64,000 nt of DNA. It comes from Nodosilinea sp. LEGE 07088 (GTDB taxonomy: Bacteria; Cyanobacteriota; Cyanobacteriia; Phormidesmidales; Phormidesmidaceae). The notes beneath the pieces are model-generated. The model was not told where the DNA came from, did no database searches, and worked only from the letters and a program-made list of their open reading frames with translations. Made by a program: the position numbers and the translations under genes. The stretch spans positions 1 through 64,000 of the forward strand of contig NZ_JADEWX010000010.1 of the NCBI RefSeq assembly GCF_015207395.1, read 5' to 3'. This document shows, one piece after another, positions 46,933 through 55,099 of the stretch; positions within the stretch are counted from its first letter, which is position 1; every line of letters begins with the position of its first letter.

Positions 46933-47136
46933 ATGAAGCGTTCAGCATCACAATGCAAGAATGATTTTGAGTATAAGATTACACCTCAACCTGATTATCT
47001 CTGTGACTCTCCAGTGAATGATGCCCTGATTGCGATCGCGCAAGAAGTTGCTGAATTGCTGAAACAATCCTATCTAGTACAAGCTTACGAAAGCGATGGC
47101 ATAGAATTAGCAGATGGAGATAGTTCTGCTGAATGA
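46933..47136 (+). CDS. Hypothetical small protein upstream of araC copy 1
   Basis: 67 residues, Cys-containing, acidic at the end (SDGIELADGDSSAE). No family recognised and no strong ribosome binding site. Its last codons fall inside a stretch repeated near the third AraC gene, where the frame is not conserved, so it may be a chance frame. Confidence 0.35.
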   Translation: MKRSASQCKNDFEYKITPQPDYLCDSPVNDALIAIAQEVAELLKQSYLVQAYESDGIELADGDSSAE

Positions 47137-47330
47137 TCGGCCCCTGGATGAGTTGGCAAAGTCTACCTAAGGAGAGAGGCATCGATCGCTGGCCTGTGGT
47201 TTTATGCTTCAGTCACTCTTTTGTGTCTCTGACTGATGAACGCTTTTGCTGCGCCATAACCGGGCTGGGAAGTATTGATTTCGTAGTTCCAAGCAATCAG
47301 TGAGAGCAAGCTCTATGGCCAGCCACCAAC
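47120..47330 (+). repeat. Upstream region shared by araC copies 1 and 3 (copy 1)
   Basis: This stretch and 60865-61070 share long near-identical runs, such as CTAAGGAGAGA near 47168 and ATCGATCGCTGGC, and continue into the coding start (GTGAGAGCAAGCTCTATGGC in both). They show that the two regulator genes were duplicated with their promoters. Confidence 0.65.
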
Positions 47331-48202
47331 TCAACTCGCTTGAACTCAGCCAACGGTTCAAGAAACCACTGATGATCTCCAGTCGTCAAATGAACTGGAA
47401 TGGCATTTTGGTGGAGCAGTGTCAAAGTCCTGCTTCAACCTATGAGGTAGAACTCCCAGCCCTTTCAGACCACTGGCTCAGCTTACACCTAGGGAATCCT
47501 ACTCATATAATTCAAAAACGGGACGATCGACAGCATGAATCGATCCTTCAGGAAGGGGACAATCTCTTTATTCCAGCTGGACAGCCAAGCTACTGGTGTC
47601 AAGATAAAAGTGGTATCACCTGCTCTCCACTATTCATTTGCTTAAAACCAGAACTGATTCAACAGGTTGCTGAAGCCTCTGATATGGATTCAAGCCGGTT
47701 CGAGTTTATACATTGTTTTGGTCAGCAAGATCTTCAACTTCACCAGATTGGCATGCTGATATTGGCTGAGTTGCGATCGCATGGGATGATGGGGAAACTT
47801 TATGTCGAATCACTCACTCAAATTTTAGTGATTCATTTACTGCGGAACTATTCAAACCTAACGAAACCGATCGCATCCCAAAATAACAGCTTTACTCGTA
47901 TCCAGTTGCAGCAGGCGATTGATTACATCCACGCCTACCTAGATCGAGATTTATCCCTGTCTGAACTGGCTGGTGTTGTTAACATCAGCCCAACTTACTT
48001 TGCGAGTTTATTTAAGCAGGAAATGGGAATTTCGCCCCACCAGTATGTGATTCGACAGCGCGTTGAACAGGCGAAATTGATGCTGTTAAAAACGGATCTG
48101 GCGATCGCAGATATTGCTTTACAAGTCGGCTTTTCTAGCCAAAGCCATTTAACCCAACAGTTTAAGCGATTCACTGGCATGACACCAAAGCAGGTGCGCT
48201 AA
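47315..48202 (+). CDS. AraC-family activator, copy 1
   Basis: About 295 residues. The N-terminal ~190 residues are a cupin-like ligand domain (HESILQEGDNLFIPAGQPSY WC). The C-terminal ~100 residues are two HTH motifs: DLSLSELAGVVNISPTYFAS LFKQEMGISPHQYV and the second LAIADIALQVGFSSQSHLTQ QFKRFTGMTPKQVR. Close paralogues lie at 51937 and 61055. The gene ends 4 bases before promoter copy B, as do copies 2 and 3 before D and E. I start at ATG 47315; a GTG at 47300 is possible. It probably activates the downstream SDR gene through that promoter. Ligand unknown. Confidence 0.92.
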   Translation: MASHQLNSLELSQRFKKPLMISSRQMNWNGILVEQCQSPASTYEVELPALSDHWLSLHLGNPTHIIQKRDDRQHESILQEGDNLFIPAGQPSYWCQDKSGITCSPLFICLKPELIQQVAEASDMDSSRFEFIHCFGQQDLQLHQIGMLILAELRSHGMMGKLYVESLTQILVIHLLRNYSNLTKPIASQNNSFTRIQLQQAIDYIHAYLDRDLSLSELAGVVNISPTYFASLFKQEMGISPHQYVIRQRVEQAKLMLLKTDLAIADIALQVGFSSQSHLTQQFKRFTGMTPKQVR

Positions 48203-48206
48203 CAAG

Positions 48207-48267
48207 AAGAATCTGACAAATTAGGCTAAGAACCTGAAAGAAGTCAAGCACAAGAACTCAGTACATT
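48207..48267 (+). promoter_or_regulatory. AraC-type activator promoter, copy B
   Basis: AAGAATCTGACAAATTAG at 48207 and AAGAACCTGAAAGAA at 48228 (21 bases apart), with TACATT at 48262 as -10 (34 bases from the second repeat). It follows the stop of AraC copy 1 directly and leads to the SDR at 48363. Confidence 0.7.
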
Positions 48268-48362
48268 TAGAACACTCAGAATAGATTGAACGGCAGGATT
48301 AATATCTCCATGGATTCTATCTAGGAGTACACCTGACCATTTTTCATTGGAGAAATGAAGTA

Positions 48363-49124
48363 ATGACACAAGATAAACCCAAAATTGCTCTAGTGACAGG
48401 AGCAAGTCGAGGACTGGGAAAGAATACTGCTTTGGCAGTGGCCAAGAAAGGGGTGGGCGTAATTGTGACCTATCTCAACGGTGAAGTAGAAGCAAAATCC
48501 GTTGTTTCTGAAATTGAGGCAATGGGCAATAAAGCAGTGGCCTTGCAGCTCGATATTGGCAGCATCGAAACCCTTGATGCATTTGTGCTACAAGTCAAGC
48601 AAGCCCTGCAAAACACCTGGGGCATCGAGCAATTTGATTTCCTCATCAATAACGCTGGGGTTAGCGGCGGTTCACTGTTTACAGAAACAACAGAGGAAGA
48701 ATTTGATCGAATATTCAACGTTAACTTCAAGGGGGTCTTCTTTCTCACTCAGAAGTTGCTGCCATTGCTCAAAGATGGTGGACGAATCGTGAATTTTTCA
48801 TCGTTTCTGACCCGCACCATAAGCCCAGGACGAGCGATCTATGCCAGCATGAAGGGCGCGATCGAGGTTCTGACTCGCTCCTTAGCGAAGGAACTAGGAC
48901 AGCGGCAAATCACAGTGAATGTAGTCGCTCCAGGAGCGATCGCCACAGAGGGCAGTGTCGTGCGGGACAATCCAGAGATCAACAAGTACATCACATCCCA
49001 AACTGCTTTAGGCCGGGTAGGTGAACCCGATGATATTGGAGGGGCGATCGCGCTGTTGCTGTCGGAAGAGAATCGATGGATTACTGGACAGAGAATCGAA
49101 GTCTCTGGGGGGCAGTCTCTCTAG
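48363..49124 (+). CDS. Short-chain dehydrogenase/reductase (glucose/3-oxoacyl type)
   Basis: 253 residues. VTGASRGLGKNTALAVAKKG; LINNAGVSGGSLF; IVNFSSFLTRTI with catalytic Ser; YASMKGAIEVLTRS with Tyr and Lys; ending ENRWITGQRIEVSGGQSL. All catalytic residues are present. It lies ~95 bases after promoter copy B, beside AraC copy 1. Substrate not known; relatives reduce reactive aldehydes and ketones. Confidence 0.92.
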   Translation: MTQDKPKIALVTGASRGLGKNTALAVAKKGVGVIVTYLNGEVEAKSVVSEIEAMGNKAVALQLDIGSIETLDAFVLQVKQALQNTWGIEQFDFLINNAGVSGGSLFTETTEEEFDRIFNVNFKGVFFLTQKLLPLLKDGGRIVNFSSFLTRTISPGRAIYASMKGAIEVLTRSLAKELGQRQITVNVVAPGAIATEGSVVRDNPEINKYITSQTALGRVGEPDDIGGAIALLLSEENRWITGQRIEVSGGQSL

Positions 49125-49277
49125 TTCAAATCAACTTCAATTGGCAGAAAAATTATGTTAGCCAATTAACTGATTCAGAACATCAGTCTCAGATTGAGCT
49201 GCTTATAGAGCCTCAAATTGACGCAACAGTTCAAGCGATTCACGGGACTGACGCCGAAATAGGTTCACTAACACCTT

Positions 49278-49338
49278 AAGAATCTTTCAAACCGCCATAA
49301 GAATCTGAAAGAAATTAAGCATTGGACCTCAGTACACT
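49278..49338 (+). promoter_or_regulatory. AraC-type activator promoter, copy C
   Basis: AAGAATCTTTCAAACCG at 49278 and AAGAATCTGAAAGAA at 49299 (21 bases apart), TACACT at 49333 (34 bases from the second repeat). It precedes a lipoprotein gene. No AraC gene is directly upstream; the SDR of copy B is. Confidence 0.65.
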
Positions 49339-49470
49339 TCAGATAACACAACGCGATTGACTCTCCTTTCAAACGACCGCACGAATAATCGATTGAGTCC
49401 TTTGACCTAGCTTTACTGCGACTGAAATGAACGATCGCACATGAAAATCTTTCAAAACAGAGGAATGAAT

Positions 49471-49923
49471 ATGAAGACTTGGATTTCGATGCTGCTAATT
49501 TTAGCAAGCGTGAGCTTGTTCGGGTGTGACGATCAACGAGCGAAAGAACAATTGGATAGCACAATGAACAGTTGGATTGGTCGGAATATCAATGAGTTTG
49601 TTCGCAGATATGGTACACCCACGACAACGCTTACGTTACCCAATGGAAACACAATCTATTCCTACAGAACGGATCGAGAACGGGAGTTTAATCAGCCAAC
49701 CACTGTGAATGAGTTTGAGAACGGTCAGGGCGATACAACTACGATAATTAGCGGAGGCAACACGGTTGTCGATCGTGATTTCTGTGAGATTGATGTCGAG
49801 TTTGATCGCTCTAGTGAAATTCAGTCCTGGCGCTATGAGGGTAGTTCTCCAAGGCATTGCAACATTAAGAGCCTGCCGAAAACGCTCCAGAAGCAATTAC
49901 AAAAAGATGGCATTCTTCCGTAG
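49471..49923 (+). CDS. Small lipoprotein, BamE/SmpA-like
   Basis: About 150 residues. MKTWISMLLILASVSLFGCD is a lipoprotein signal (lipobox LFGC). The body has NSWIGRNINEFVRRYGTPTT, LPNGNTIYSYRTDRE, and a late HCNIKSLPK; the W-x-G...YGxP...Y layout is that of BamE-like outer-membrane lipoproteins. AGAGGA lies 6 bases before the ATG. Controlled by promoter copy C, so it belongs to the same regulon as the SDRs. Confidence 0.8.
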   Translation: MKTWISMLLILASVSLFGCDDQRAKEQLDSTMNSWIGRNINEFVRRYGTPTTTLTLPNGNTIYSYRTDREREFNQPTTVNEFENGQGDTTTIISGGNTVVDRDFCEIDVEFDRSSEIQSWRYEGSSPRHCNIKSLPKTLQKQLQKDGILP

Positions 49924-50087
49924 GTCAAAACAAAGTCCCGAATGTAGTGGCATTCGGCAGGAGCACCCTCACCCCTGCCGACTATGACGGGGGCTTTCAA
50001 ATGTCATTCCCTTGTCGGTAGTTCCAAAGCCTGAATAGCTATTTGCCTGAGTAAGACGTGCTAGTTGGCAAAGCAACCTCTTGTCAC

Positions 50088-50125
50088 CTAGCGTCACTTA
50101 GCGTTATCCTGTCACTTAGTGACAG
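50088..50125. promoter_or_regulatory. TetR-type operator
   Basis: CTGTCACT-T-AGTGACAG at 50109-50125 is a perfect 8-bp palindrome; TGTCACCTAGCGTCACTTAG just before it holds further half sites. A matching half site AAGTGACAAC lies between the TetR gene and the CPBP gene near 50820. All fit autoregulation by the TetR protein. Confidence 0.65.
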
Positions 50126-50168
50126 ACTTTGAAAGAAGACTGTTGTGGGGAGTGACGCTACCAACGAC

Positions 50169-50816
50169 ATGACAAAGAACGAGCGCAAGCCAGGGAGGAT
50201 GAGTGAGCAGCGGCAGCAACGGATACGTCTGGAGATTTCGCGGGAGGCGGCGCGGTTGTTCTGGGAGCAAGGCGTCGCTGCCACGACCGGTGAGCAGATC
50301 GCAGAAGCGGTAGGTCTCTCAGTGCGCACCCTCTGGCGGTACTTCCGCAACAAGGAGAGCTGTGTAGAGCCGGTCTTGGCGCAGGATGGCGAGGAGTTTG
50401 TGGCGCTATTGCGCCGCTGGCCTCGAGATGTCTCCCTTGAAGATCACCTCATGGAGTGGGCGATAAATCGGACTAAAGATCCCGATCAGCAGGCCTTTGA
50501 TCAGGCTGTGATCAAGATGACTGTGCTGGCCGAAAAAGAGCCGGATGTGCGGACGGCCTGGCTGATGACCAACGACCGAATAGAGCGTGCTTTAGTCGAG
50601 ATCTTCGCAGATCGCCTGCGGCGATCGCCTGACGATATCGAGGTGCGACTGCACGCCGCCGCAGCCACCGCAGTCGTGCGCGTTATCAGTGAAGACATCA
50701 GTGCGGCCCTGATGGCGGGGGCCGATCCCACCTCGCTTGGCAACACGCTTGGGCAGATGGCCCGCGCCGTGCATACAGCTACAGGTGGGGCGGTCGGCGA
50801 TCCTGTCGATCCTTAA
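50169..50816 (+). CDS. TetR-family repressor
   Basis: About 215 residues. The N-terminal HTH is QRIRLEISREAARLFWEQGV, TTGEQIAEAVGLSVRTLWRY, FRNKESC, typical TetR; the remainder is the ligand domain. Starts at GTG 50145, ATG 50169 or ATG 50199 are possible; I use 50169. GC-rich with actinobacterial-style residues (RRSPDDIEVRLHAAAATAVV). A strong palindrome lies upstream, and the CPBP protease gene 48 bases downstream is the likely target. Acquired by transfer, in my reading. Confidence 0.9.
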   Translation: MTKNERKPGRMSEQRQQRIRLEISREAARLFWEQGVAATTGEQIAEAVGLSVRTLWRYFRNKESCVEPVLAQDGEEFVALLRRWPRDVSLEDHLMEWAINRTKDPDQQAFDQAVIKMTVLAEKEPDVRTAWLMTNDRIERALVEIFADRLRRSPDDIEVRLHAAAATAVVRVISEDISAALMAGADPTSLGNTLGQMARAVHTATGGAVGDPVDP

Positions 50817-50864
50817 ACCAAGTGACAACTGAAATCAGCAACAAGAGTAAAGGAGGTGATCCTC

Positions 50865-51863
50865 ATGTCTAAATTCGCTTCTAACTATTCGCGGGAGTTA
50901 GGAAAGATCCCCGCCACGCCCTCGGAGCGGCCCGCGAGACCGGCGTCAGTCCCAGCCGGCGTGGAATACCATCGCGTACTCGCTGACAAGAAACACCGCA
51001 TCGGGCGCGGCATCTTCGCTATCGTGCTTCTGCTGGCTGGGGCCGTCGTCTTCATCAACGTCATCTCCAGGGGCGCTGCAGTCATTGACCTGCAAATGGG
51101 CAACACCACTCCGATCCTCGGTGGCACCGACTACACGCCGCTCTACCACGCCAGCACCATGCTCTCGCTCGCCGTGCTCATTCCGTGGAGCATGGTCATC
51201 CAGCGATGGCTCTACGGCGTGCCCGGTCCCTCACTGCACTCGGTGGTGTCGCGGTTTCGGTTCGACGTGTTTGGCCGGGCGCTCCTGCTCTTCAGCCCCG
51301 TCTGGATCGTCGTCAACTTGCTCCCGTTCTTCACACCCGGTGAGCAGAGTTCGTGGTCGCAAACGGACTTGATCGGCATCTTCATCGGAACGCTCCTGCT
51401 GACGCCGCTGCAGGCGGCGGGCGAGGAGTATGGCGTGCGCGGACTGGTCTTCCGGGTCGCCGGGAGCTGGGCCCGTGGGTCGCGGGCGGGGCTGGTTATC
51501 GGTGTTCTGGTCTCGAGCGTGGTGTTCACGGCCATCCATGGTTCAACCGACCCTTACATCAACGTGTGGTACTTCGTTCTAGCCGCCGGGTTGGCGCTAA
51601 TAACATGGCGCAGCGGTGGCATCGAGATCGCGGTCGTGCTCCACGCCGTGCTCAACACGGTCGTTCTCATCGGGGCCGCCCTCTTGCGCGTCGACCTTGG
51701 CACCGCGCTCCAGGACCGATCGGCAGGTGTGGGGTCGCCCTACCAGCTCGTGCCCACGCTTACGGTTGTCGTGATCACCGCAGTGGTGTGGTGGTGCACG
51801 CGGCGAACCGGCCCCGCTCTGACCCCCGCGCGCCCCCCGCTCCGCCCTGACGCGCGGCTCTGA
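50865..51863 (+). CDS. CPBP-family intramembrane protease, actinobacterial type
   Basis: About 332 residues, seven to eight membrane helices. AAGEEYGVRGLVF is the EExxxR motif, FTAIHGS the FxxxH motif, VLHAVLN the HxxxN motif, so the metal site of CPBP (Abi, CAAX-protease-like) is complete. The N-terminus (SERPARPASVPAGVE) and C-terminus are Pro/Arg-rich and the gene is GC-rich, unlike the surrounding DNA. Upstream is AAAGGAGGTGATCCTC, a full anti-Shine-Dalgarno match that fixes the start at 50865. Paired with TetR; likely transferred from an actinobacterium. Confidence 0.9.
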   Translation: MSKFASNYSRELGKIPATPSERPARPASVPAGVEYHRVLADKKHRIGRGIFAIVLLLAGAVVFINVISRGAAVIDLQMGNTTPILGGTDYTPLYHASTMLSLAVLIPWSMVIQRWLYGVPGPSLHSVVSRFRFDVFGRALLLFSPVWIVVNLLPFFTPGEQSSWSQTDLIGIFIGTLLLTPLQAAGEEYGVRGLVFRVAGSWARGSRAGLVIGVLVSSVVFTAIHGSTDPYINVWYFVLAAGLALITWRSGGIEIAVVLHAVLNTVVLIGAALLRVDLGTALQDRSAGVGSPYQLVPTLTVVVITAVVWWCTRRTGPALTPARPPLRPDARL

Positions 51864-51936
51864 CTCGATCCCGTAGTCTATCGGCACTGACAATCCCTGA
51901 AGTCTTACATAAGAGCAATTGGTGAGAGTAAACTTC

Positions 51937-52824
51937 ATGACTAGCAATCGGCTTAACTCGCTCGAACTCAGCCAGCAGTTGAATAAAACGCTGATGTTTT
52001 CCAGTCGGCAGATGAATTGGAATGGCGTTTTGGTTGAGCAATGCCAAAGCCCTATTTCAGCGTTTGAGGTGGAACTCTCAGCCCTCTCAGACCATTGGCT
52101 CAACTTACACATCGGAAATCCTGCCCCTTTAATTCAGAAACGGGACGATCGCCTGCATGAATCAATCCTTCATGAAGGGGACAATCTTTTTGTCCCGGCT
52201 GGACAACCGAGCTATTGGTGTCGAGATGAGATTGCTGGCATTTGTACTCCGCTGCAAATTTGCCTAAAGCCAGAATTGGTTCAACAGGTTGCTGAAGGGT
52301 CTGACATTGATTCCACACGGTTCGAGCTTGTGCATGGTTTCGGTCAGCAGGATGTGCAACTGCATCAGATTGGTATGCTGATGCTCGCTGAGTTGCGATC
52401 GGGCGGGATGATGGGGCAACTCTATGTCGAATCACTCACTCAAGCCCTAGTGATCCATTTACTACGACACTATTCGACCCTGACACAGCCGATCACATCA
52501 CCCCACAGCAGCTTTACTCGTACCCAGTTACAGCAGGCGATCGATTACATTCACACTTACTTGAATCGAGATTTATCCTTGGCAGAACTGGCAAGTGTAG
52601 TGAACATCAGCCCGACTTACTTTGCGAGTTTGTTTAAACAAACCATGGGAATTTCGCCCCATCAATACGTGATTCAACAGCGGGTAGAACGAGCGAAAGT
52701 GATGTTGATGAAAACGGATTTAGCGATCGCAGACATCGCTCTACAAGTCGGTTTCTCTAGCCAAAGCCATTTAACGCAACAGTTTAAGCGTCTCACTGGC
52801 ATGACACCGAAACAGATTCGCTAG
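51937..52824 (+). CDS. AraC-family activator, copy 2
   Basis: About 295 residues, close paralogue of copies 1 and 3: QLNKTLMFSSRQMNWNGVLV, HESILHEGDNLFVPAGQPSY, and the two HTH motifs LAELASVVNISPTYFASLFK and IADIALQVGFSSQSHLTQQF. Unlike copies 1 and 3 its upstream DNA is not the shared repeat, apart from GGTGAGAG. Promoter copy D begins 6 bases after its stop and leads to a CPBP protease gene. Differences in the ligand domain (IAGICTPLQICL) may alter the inducer. Confidence 0.92.
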   Translation: MTSNRLNSLELSQQLNKTLMFSSRQMNWNGVLVEQCQSPISAFEVELSALSDHWLNLHIGNPAPLIQKRDDRLHESILHEGDNLFVPAGQPSYWCRDEIAGICTPLQICLKPELVQQVAEGSDIDSTRFELVHGFGQQDVQLHQIGMLMLAELRSGGMMGQLYVESLTQALVIHLLRHYSTLTQPITSPHSSFTRTQLQQAIDYIHTYLNRDLSLAELASVVNISPTYFASLFKQTMGISPHQYVIQQRVERAKVMLMKTDLAIADIALQVGFSSQSHLTQQFKRLTGMTPKQIR

Positions 52825-52830
52825 CTCCAT

Positions 52831-52890
52831 AGGAATCTAATAAATCACCGTAAGAATCTGAAAGAAGTTGAGTGTTAAAACTCATACACT
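52831..52890 (+). promoter_or_regulatory. AraC-type activator promoter, copy D
   Basis: AGGAATCTAATAAATCACC at 52831 and AAGAATCTGAAAGAA at 52852 (21 bases apart), TACACT at 52885 (33 bases from the second repeat). TTGAGTGT and ACACTCAA form an 8-bp inverted repeat around the -10. Leads to the CPBP gene at 53131. Confidence 0.7.
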
Positions 52891-53130
52891 CAAGTTAGCT
52901 AAGACAAAGACAATCTGCACAAAAAGTACATAAACACAGCACAAAAATTCCGTTGATAGTGGCCGTCGATACTCGGATGATGGTTCGACTAAGGGCAAGC
53001 ACATGTCCAACGATGCCGGATCTGGTGACACCAGATCTATCGAAGTCATCGTTAAATCCTGAAACTATCGACAACTGTGATTAGTAACCAGAACCAAGCA
53101 CTACAGAATTTACCCATAAAGGGAACGGAG

Positions 53131-54129
53131 ATGAAGATACAAAACACCGAAAGAATAAAGGGAATCACGGCAGAAGCGAAAAAAGTTACCTACGTGGAGG
53201 CTGCCCGGTGGGGTAAGCATCGGGGGTGGCGGTATGTTTTGGGATTAGTCGTCATCTTCTTTGTGGGACTGGTCGTCAACGGCATAACTGCCCCGCGTAT
53301 TGCGTTCTTGCTCGGCGGTCAGGAGGCGCTTGCGGCGTTCAATCGGCTGGATTATGCTGCGCTCGGCCTCGTGGGGGGCTTCGTTGCGTTCAGGGCGAGT
53401 TTTCCATTCTTCCTCGCGGGAATCCTAATCGCCGTCACCCTCATTCACCAGCGTCATCCCCGGACGCTGGTCACAGCGCGGGAAAAGATTAGCTGGCGGC
53501 GGGTCGGTCATGGGTTTGTGGCGTGGTTCGTGCCAGTCTGGCTGATCGCTGGGTTGGGACAGTACTTCTTCTATCCCGACACCTTCTCTTTTAACTTTGA
53601 CCTCACAACGTTCGCGCTCTTCGTACCGATCGCACTGATTTTCGTTGCGATCCAGACCACCACAGAGGAGCTGTTCTTTCGCGGATACATTGTGCAGGGC
53701 GCGAGTATTGTTTGGTCTAACCGCGTCTTTCTGGCGCTGGTGCCAGCTGTGATCTTCGCCCTGGCGCACCTGCTCAACCCGGAGGCGAGCGCTGGCGGTT
53801 GGCTCACGGTCTTCATCAACTACTTCCTCGTTCCGGGGCTAGTGTGGACCGTGGTTTCGTTGATTGACGGAACCACTGAACTCGCCATCGGCGTACACTT
53901 CGCGAACAACATCGGCGGCAATCTCTTGATGGGCGTAGCCGGAAGCGACGTGACCGGAAGCGCTGTGACCCCGCCGACTCTATTCACAGTCAGCGAGTTC
54001 CACGCGACCTACACGGCTCTATCAATGCTGGTTGTCGTACCCATGTTTCTGGCGATCGCCTACAAGGTGTTCAAACGCGACGAGGCATCCGAACCCGTTT
54101 TCCAGAGTTATCGAAAGGGTCGTCGATGA
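53131..54129 (+). CDS. CPBP-family intramembrane protease, second
   Basis: About 332 residues. Membrane helices run throughout; TTTEELFFRGYIVQG is the EExxxR motif, FALAHLLNPEA the FxxxH motif, and HFANNIGGNLL the final HxxxN motif. It is not a close relative of the CPBP at 50865 (different loops, 'YFLVPGLVWTVVSL'), so the two were not made by local duplication. The start at 53131 has GGAACGGAG upstream. About 240 bases after promoter copy D. CPBP proteases process or protect against peptides such as bacteriocins; the substrate here is unknown. Confidence 0.9.
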   Translation: MKIQNTERIKGITAEAKKVTYVEAARWGKHRGWRYVLGLVVIFFVGLVVNGITAPRIAFLLGGQEALAAFNRLDYAALGLVGGFVAFRASFPFFLAGILIAVTLIHQRHPRTLVTAREKISWRRVGHGFVAWFVPVWLIAGLGQYFFYPDTFSFNFDLTTFALFVPIALIFVAIQTTTEELFFRGYIVQGASIVWSNRVFLALVPAVIFALAHLLNPEASAGGWLTVFINYFLVPGLVWTVVSLIDGTTELAIGVHFANNIGGNLLMGVAGSDVTGSAVTPPTLFTVSEFHATYTALSMLVVVPMFLAIAYKVFKRDEASEPVFQSYRKGRR

Positions 54130-54177
54130 TCTCGTCAGTTCGTAAAACCATCAGCAAATGTACCAGAGGATAAAGCC

Positions 54178-54918
54178 ATGGTTAAGCATAAAGACTCTAG
54201 GCTGCGACTGTTCGGGCTGCTGTGGTTGGCAGGCATGGCTGGGGTGATATCCCTGGTGTTGCTGCCTTTGCCCTCGCTCCCAGAGGGTGCACCACCTGCC
54301 GCCGTGGTCAGGCTACTGGTGCTGGTGCAGCCCACGATTTTGCTGTCGGTGGCGGTGCTGATAGGCGTGCTCTTGGCTCACCGGCTAGGGCTAACGGCAC
54401 CGGGGGCAGAGGCTTTGTCCACTGGGAGATCGTGGCGGAAAGCCATGGTTCCTCAACTACTGCCCGGCGTGGTGGGTGGGTTGATCAGCGGCGGATTGCT
54501 GGCGGCGATTGCCCTACTGTCTCGCCCGCTGCTGCCATCCGCCTATGGAGAGTCTGAGCCCACACCGCTGCTGGTGCGATTTCTCTACGGCGGTATCACC
54601 GAAGAAATTTTGATCCGCTGGGGACTGATGACGCTGCTGCTATGGCTGGGCTGGCGATTTGGGCAGCAGCGCCAGGGTAAACCCCAGGACCAATGGGTGG
54701 TAATCGCCATTGCCGTCTCCTCCCTGGGGTTTGCGATGGCCCACTTGCCCGCTGCGATCGCCCTAGGACTGCCGTTAACCCCAGCCTTGCTAGGGTTCTT
54801 GCTGCTCCAAAATTCTTTGTTTGCAGTAGCTGCGGGGTATTTATTCTGGCGCTACGGGCTAGAGGCCGCCATAATCGCCCACCTGACGGTTCATGCCATG
54901 CTGGCCCTCATCGGCTGA
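54178..54918 (+). CDS. CPBP-family intramembrane protease, third
   Basis: 246 residues, Leu-rich, six or more helices. GGITEEILIRWGLMT is the EExxxR motif, FAMAHLPAA the FxxxH motif, and HLTVHAM replaces the last HxxxN with HxxxH, still a possible ligand pair. Codon use and residue composition are closer to cyanobacterial genes than the CPBP at 50865. It begins 48 bases after the second CPBP gene on the same strand, so probably in the same message. Confidence 0.88.
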   Translation: MVKHKDSRLRLFGLLWLAGMAGVISLVLLPLPSLPEGAPPAAVVRLLVLVQPTILLSVAVLIGVLLAHRLGLTAPGAEALSTGRSWRKAMVPQLLPGVVGGLISGGLLAAIALLSRPLLPSAYGESEPTPLLVRFLYGGITEEILIRWGLMTLLLWLGWRFGQQRQGKPQDQWVVIAIAVSSLGFAMAHLPAAIALGLPLTPALLGFLLLQNSLFAVAAGYLFWRYGLEAAIIAHLTVHAMLALIG

Positions 54919-55099
54919 GGCATTGGTTGTGTGTACCACAACAGCCAGTCGGTGCTGGGTGGTCGCCCTAGGTGCTTTGCCGGATGAGTTGGACGGCAAC
55001 GAGTCCACCATCATGTCTCAAATTTCTTCTAACAGCTCACGAAATCGTGACCGACTCACGCACGACTCAAGACCAACAGCTTCCACTGAGGGGAGAATT

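Noticed and set aside
51212-51539. Long minus-strand open frames opposite the CPBP gene
   Set aside because: They are mirror frames produced by high GC content in the real gene.
54893-55099. N-terminal extension of the secreted hydrolase (69 codons)
   Set aside because: It overlaps the CPBP gene end, has no ribosome site, and would bury the signal peptide; GGGGAG sits before the ATG at 55100.
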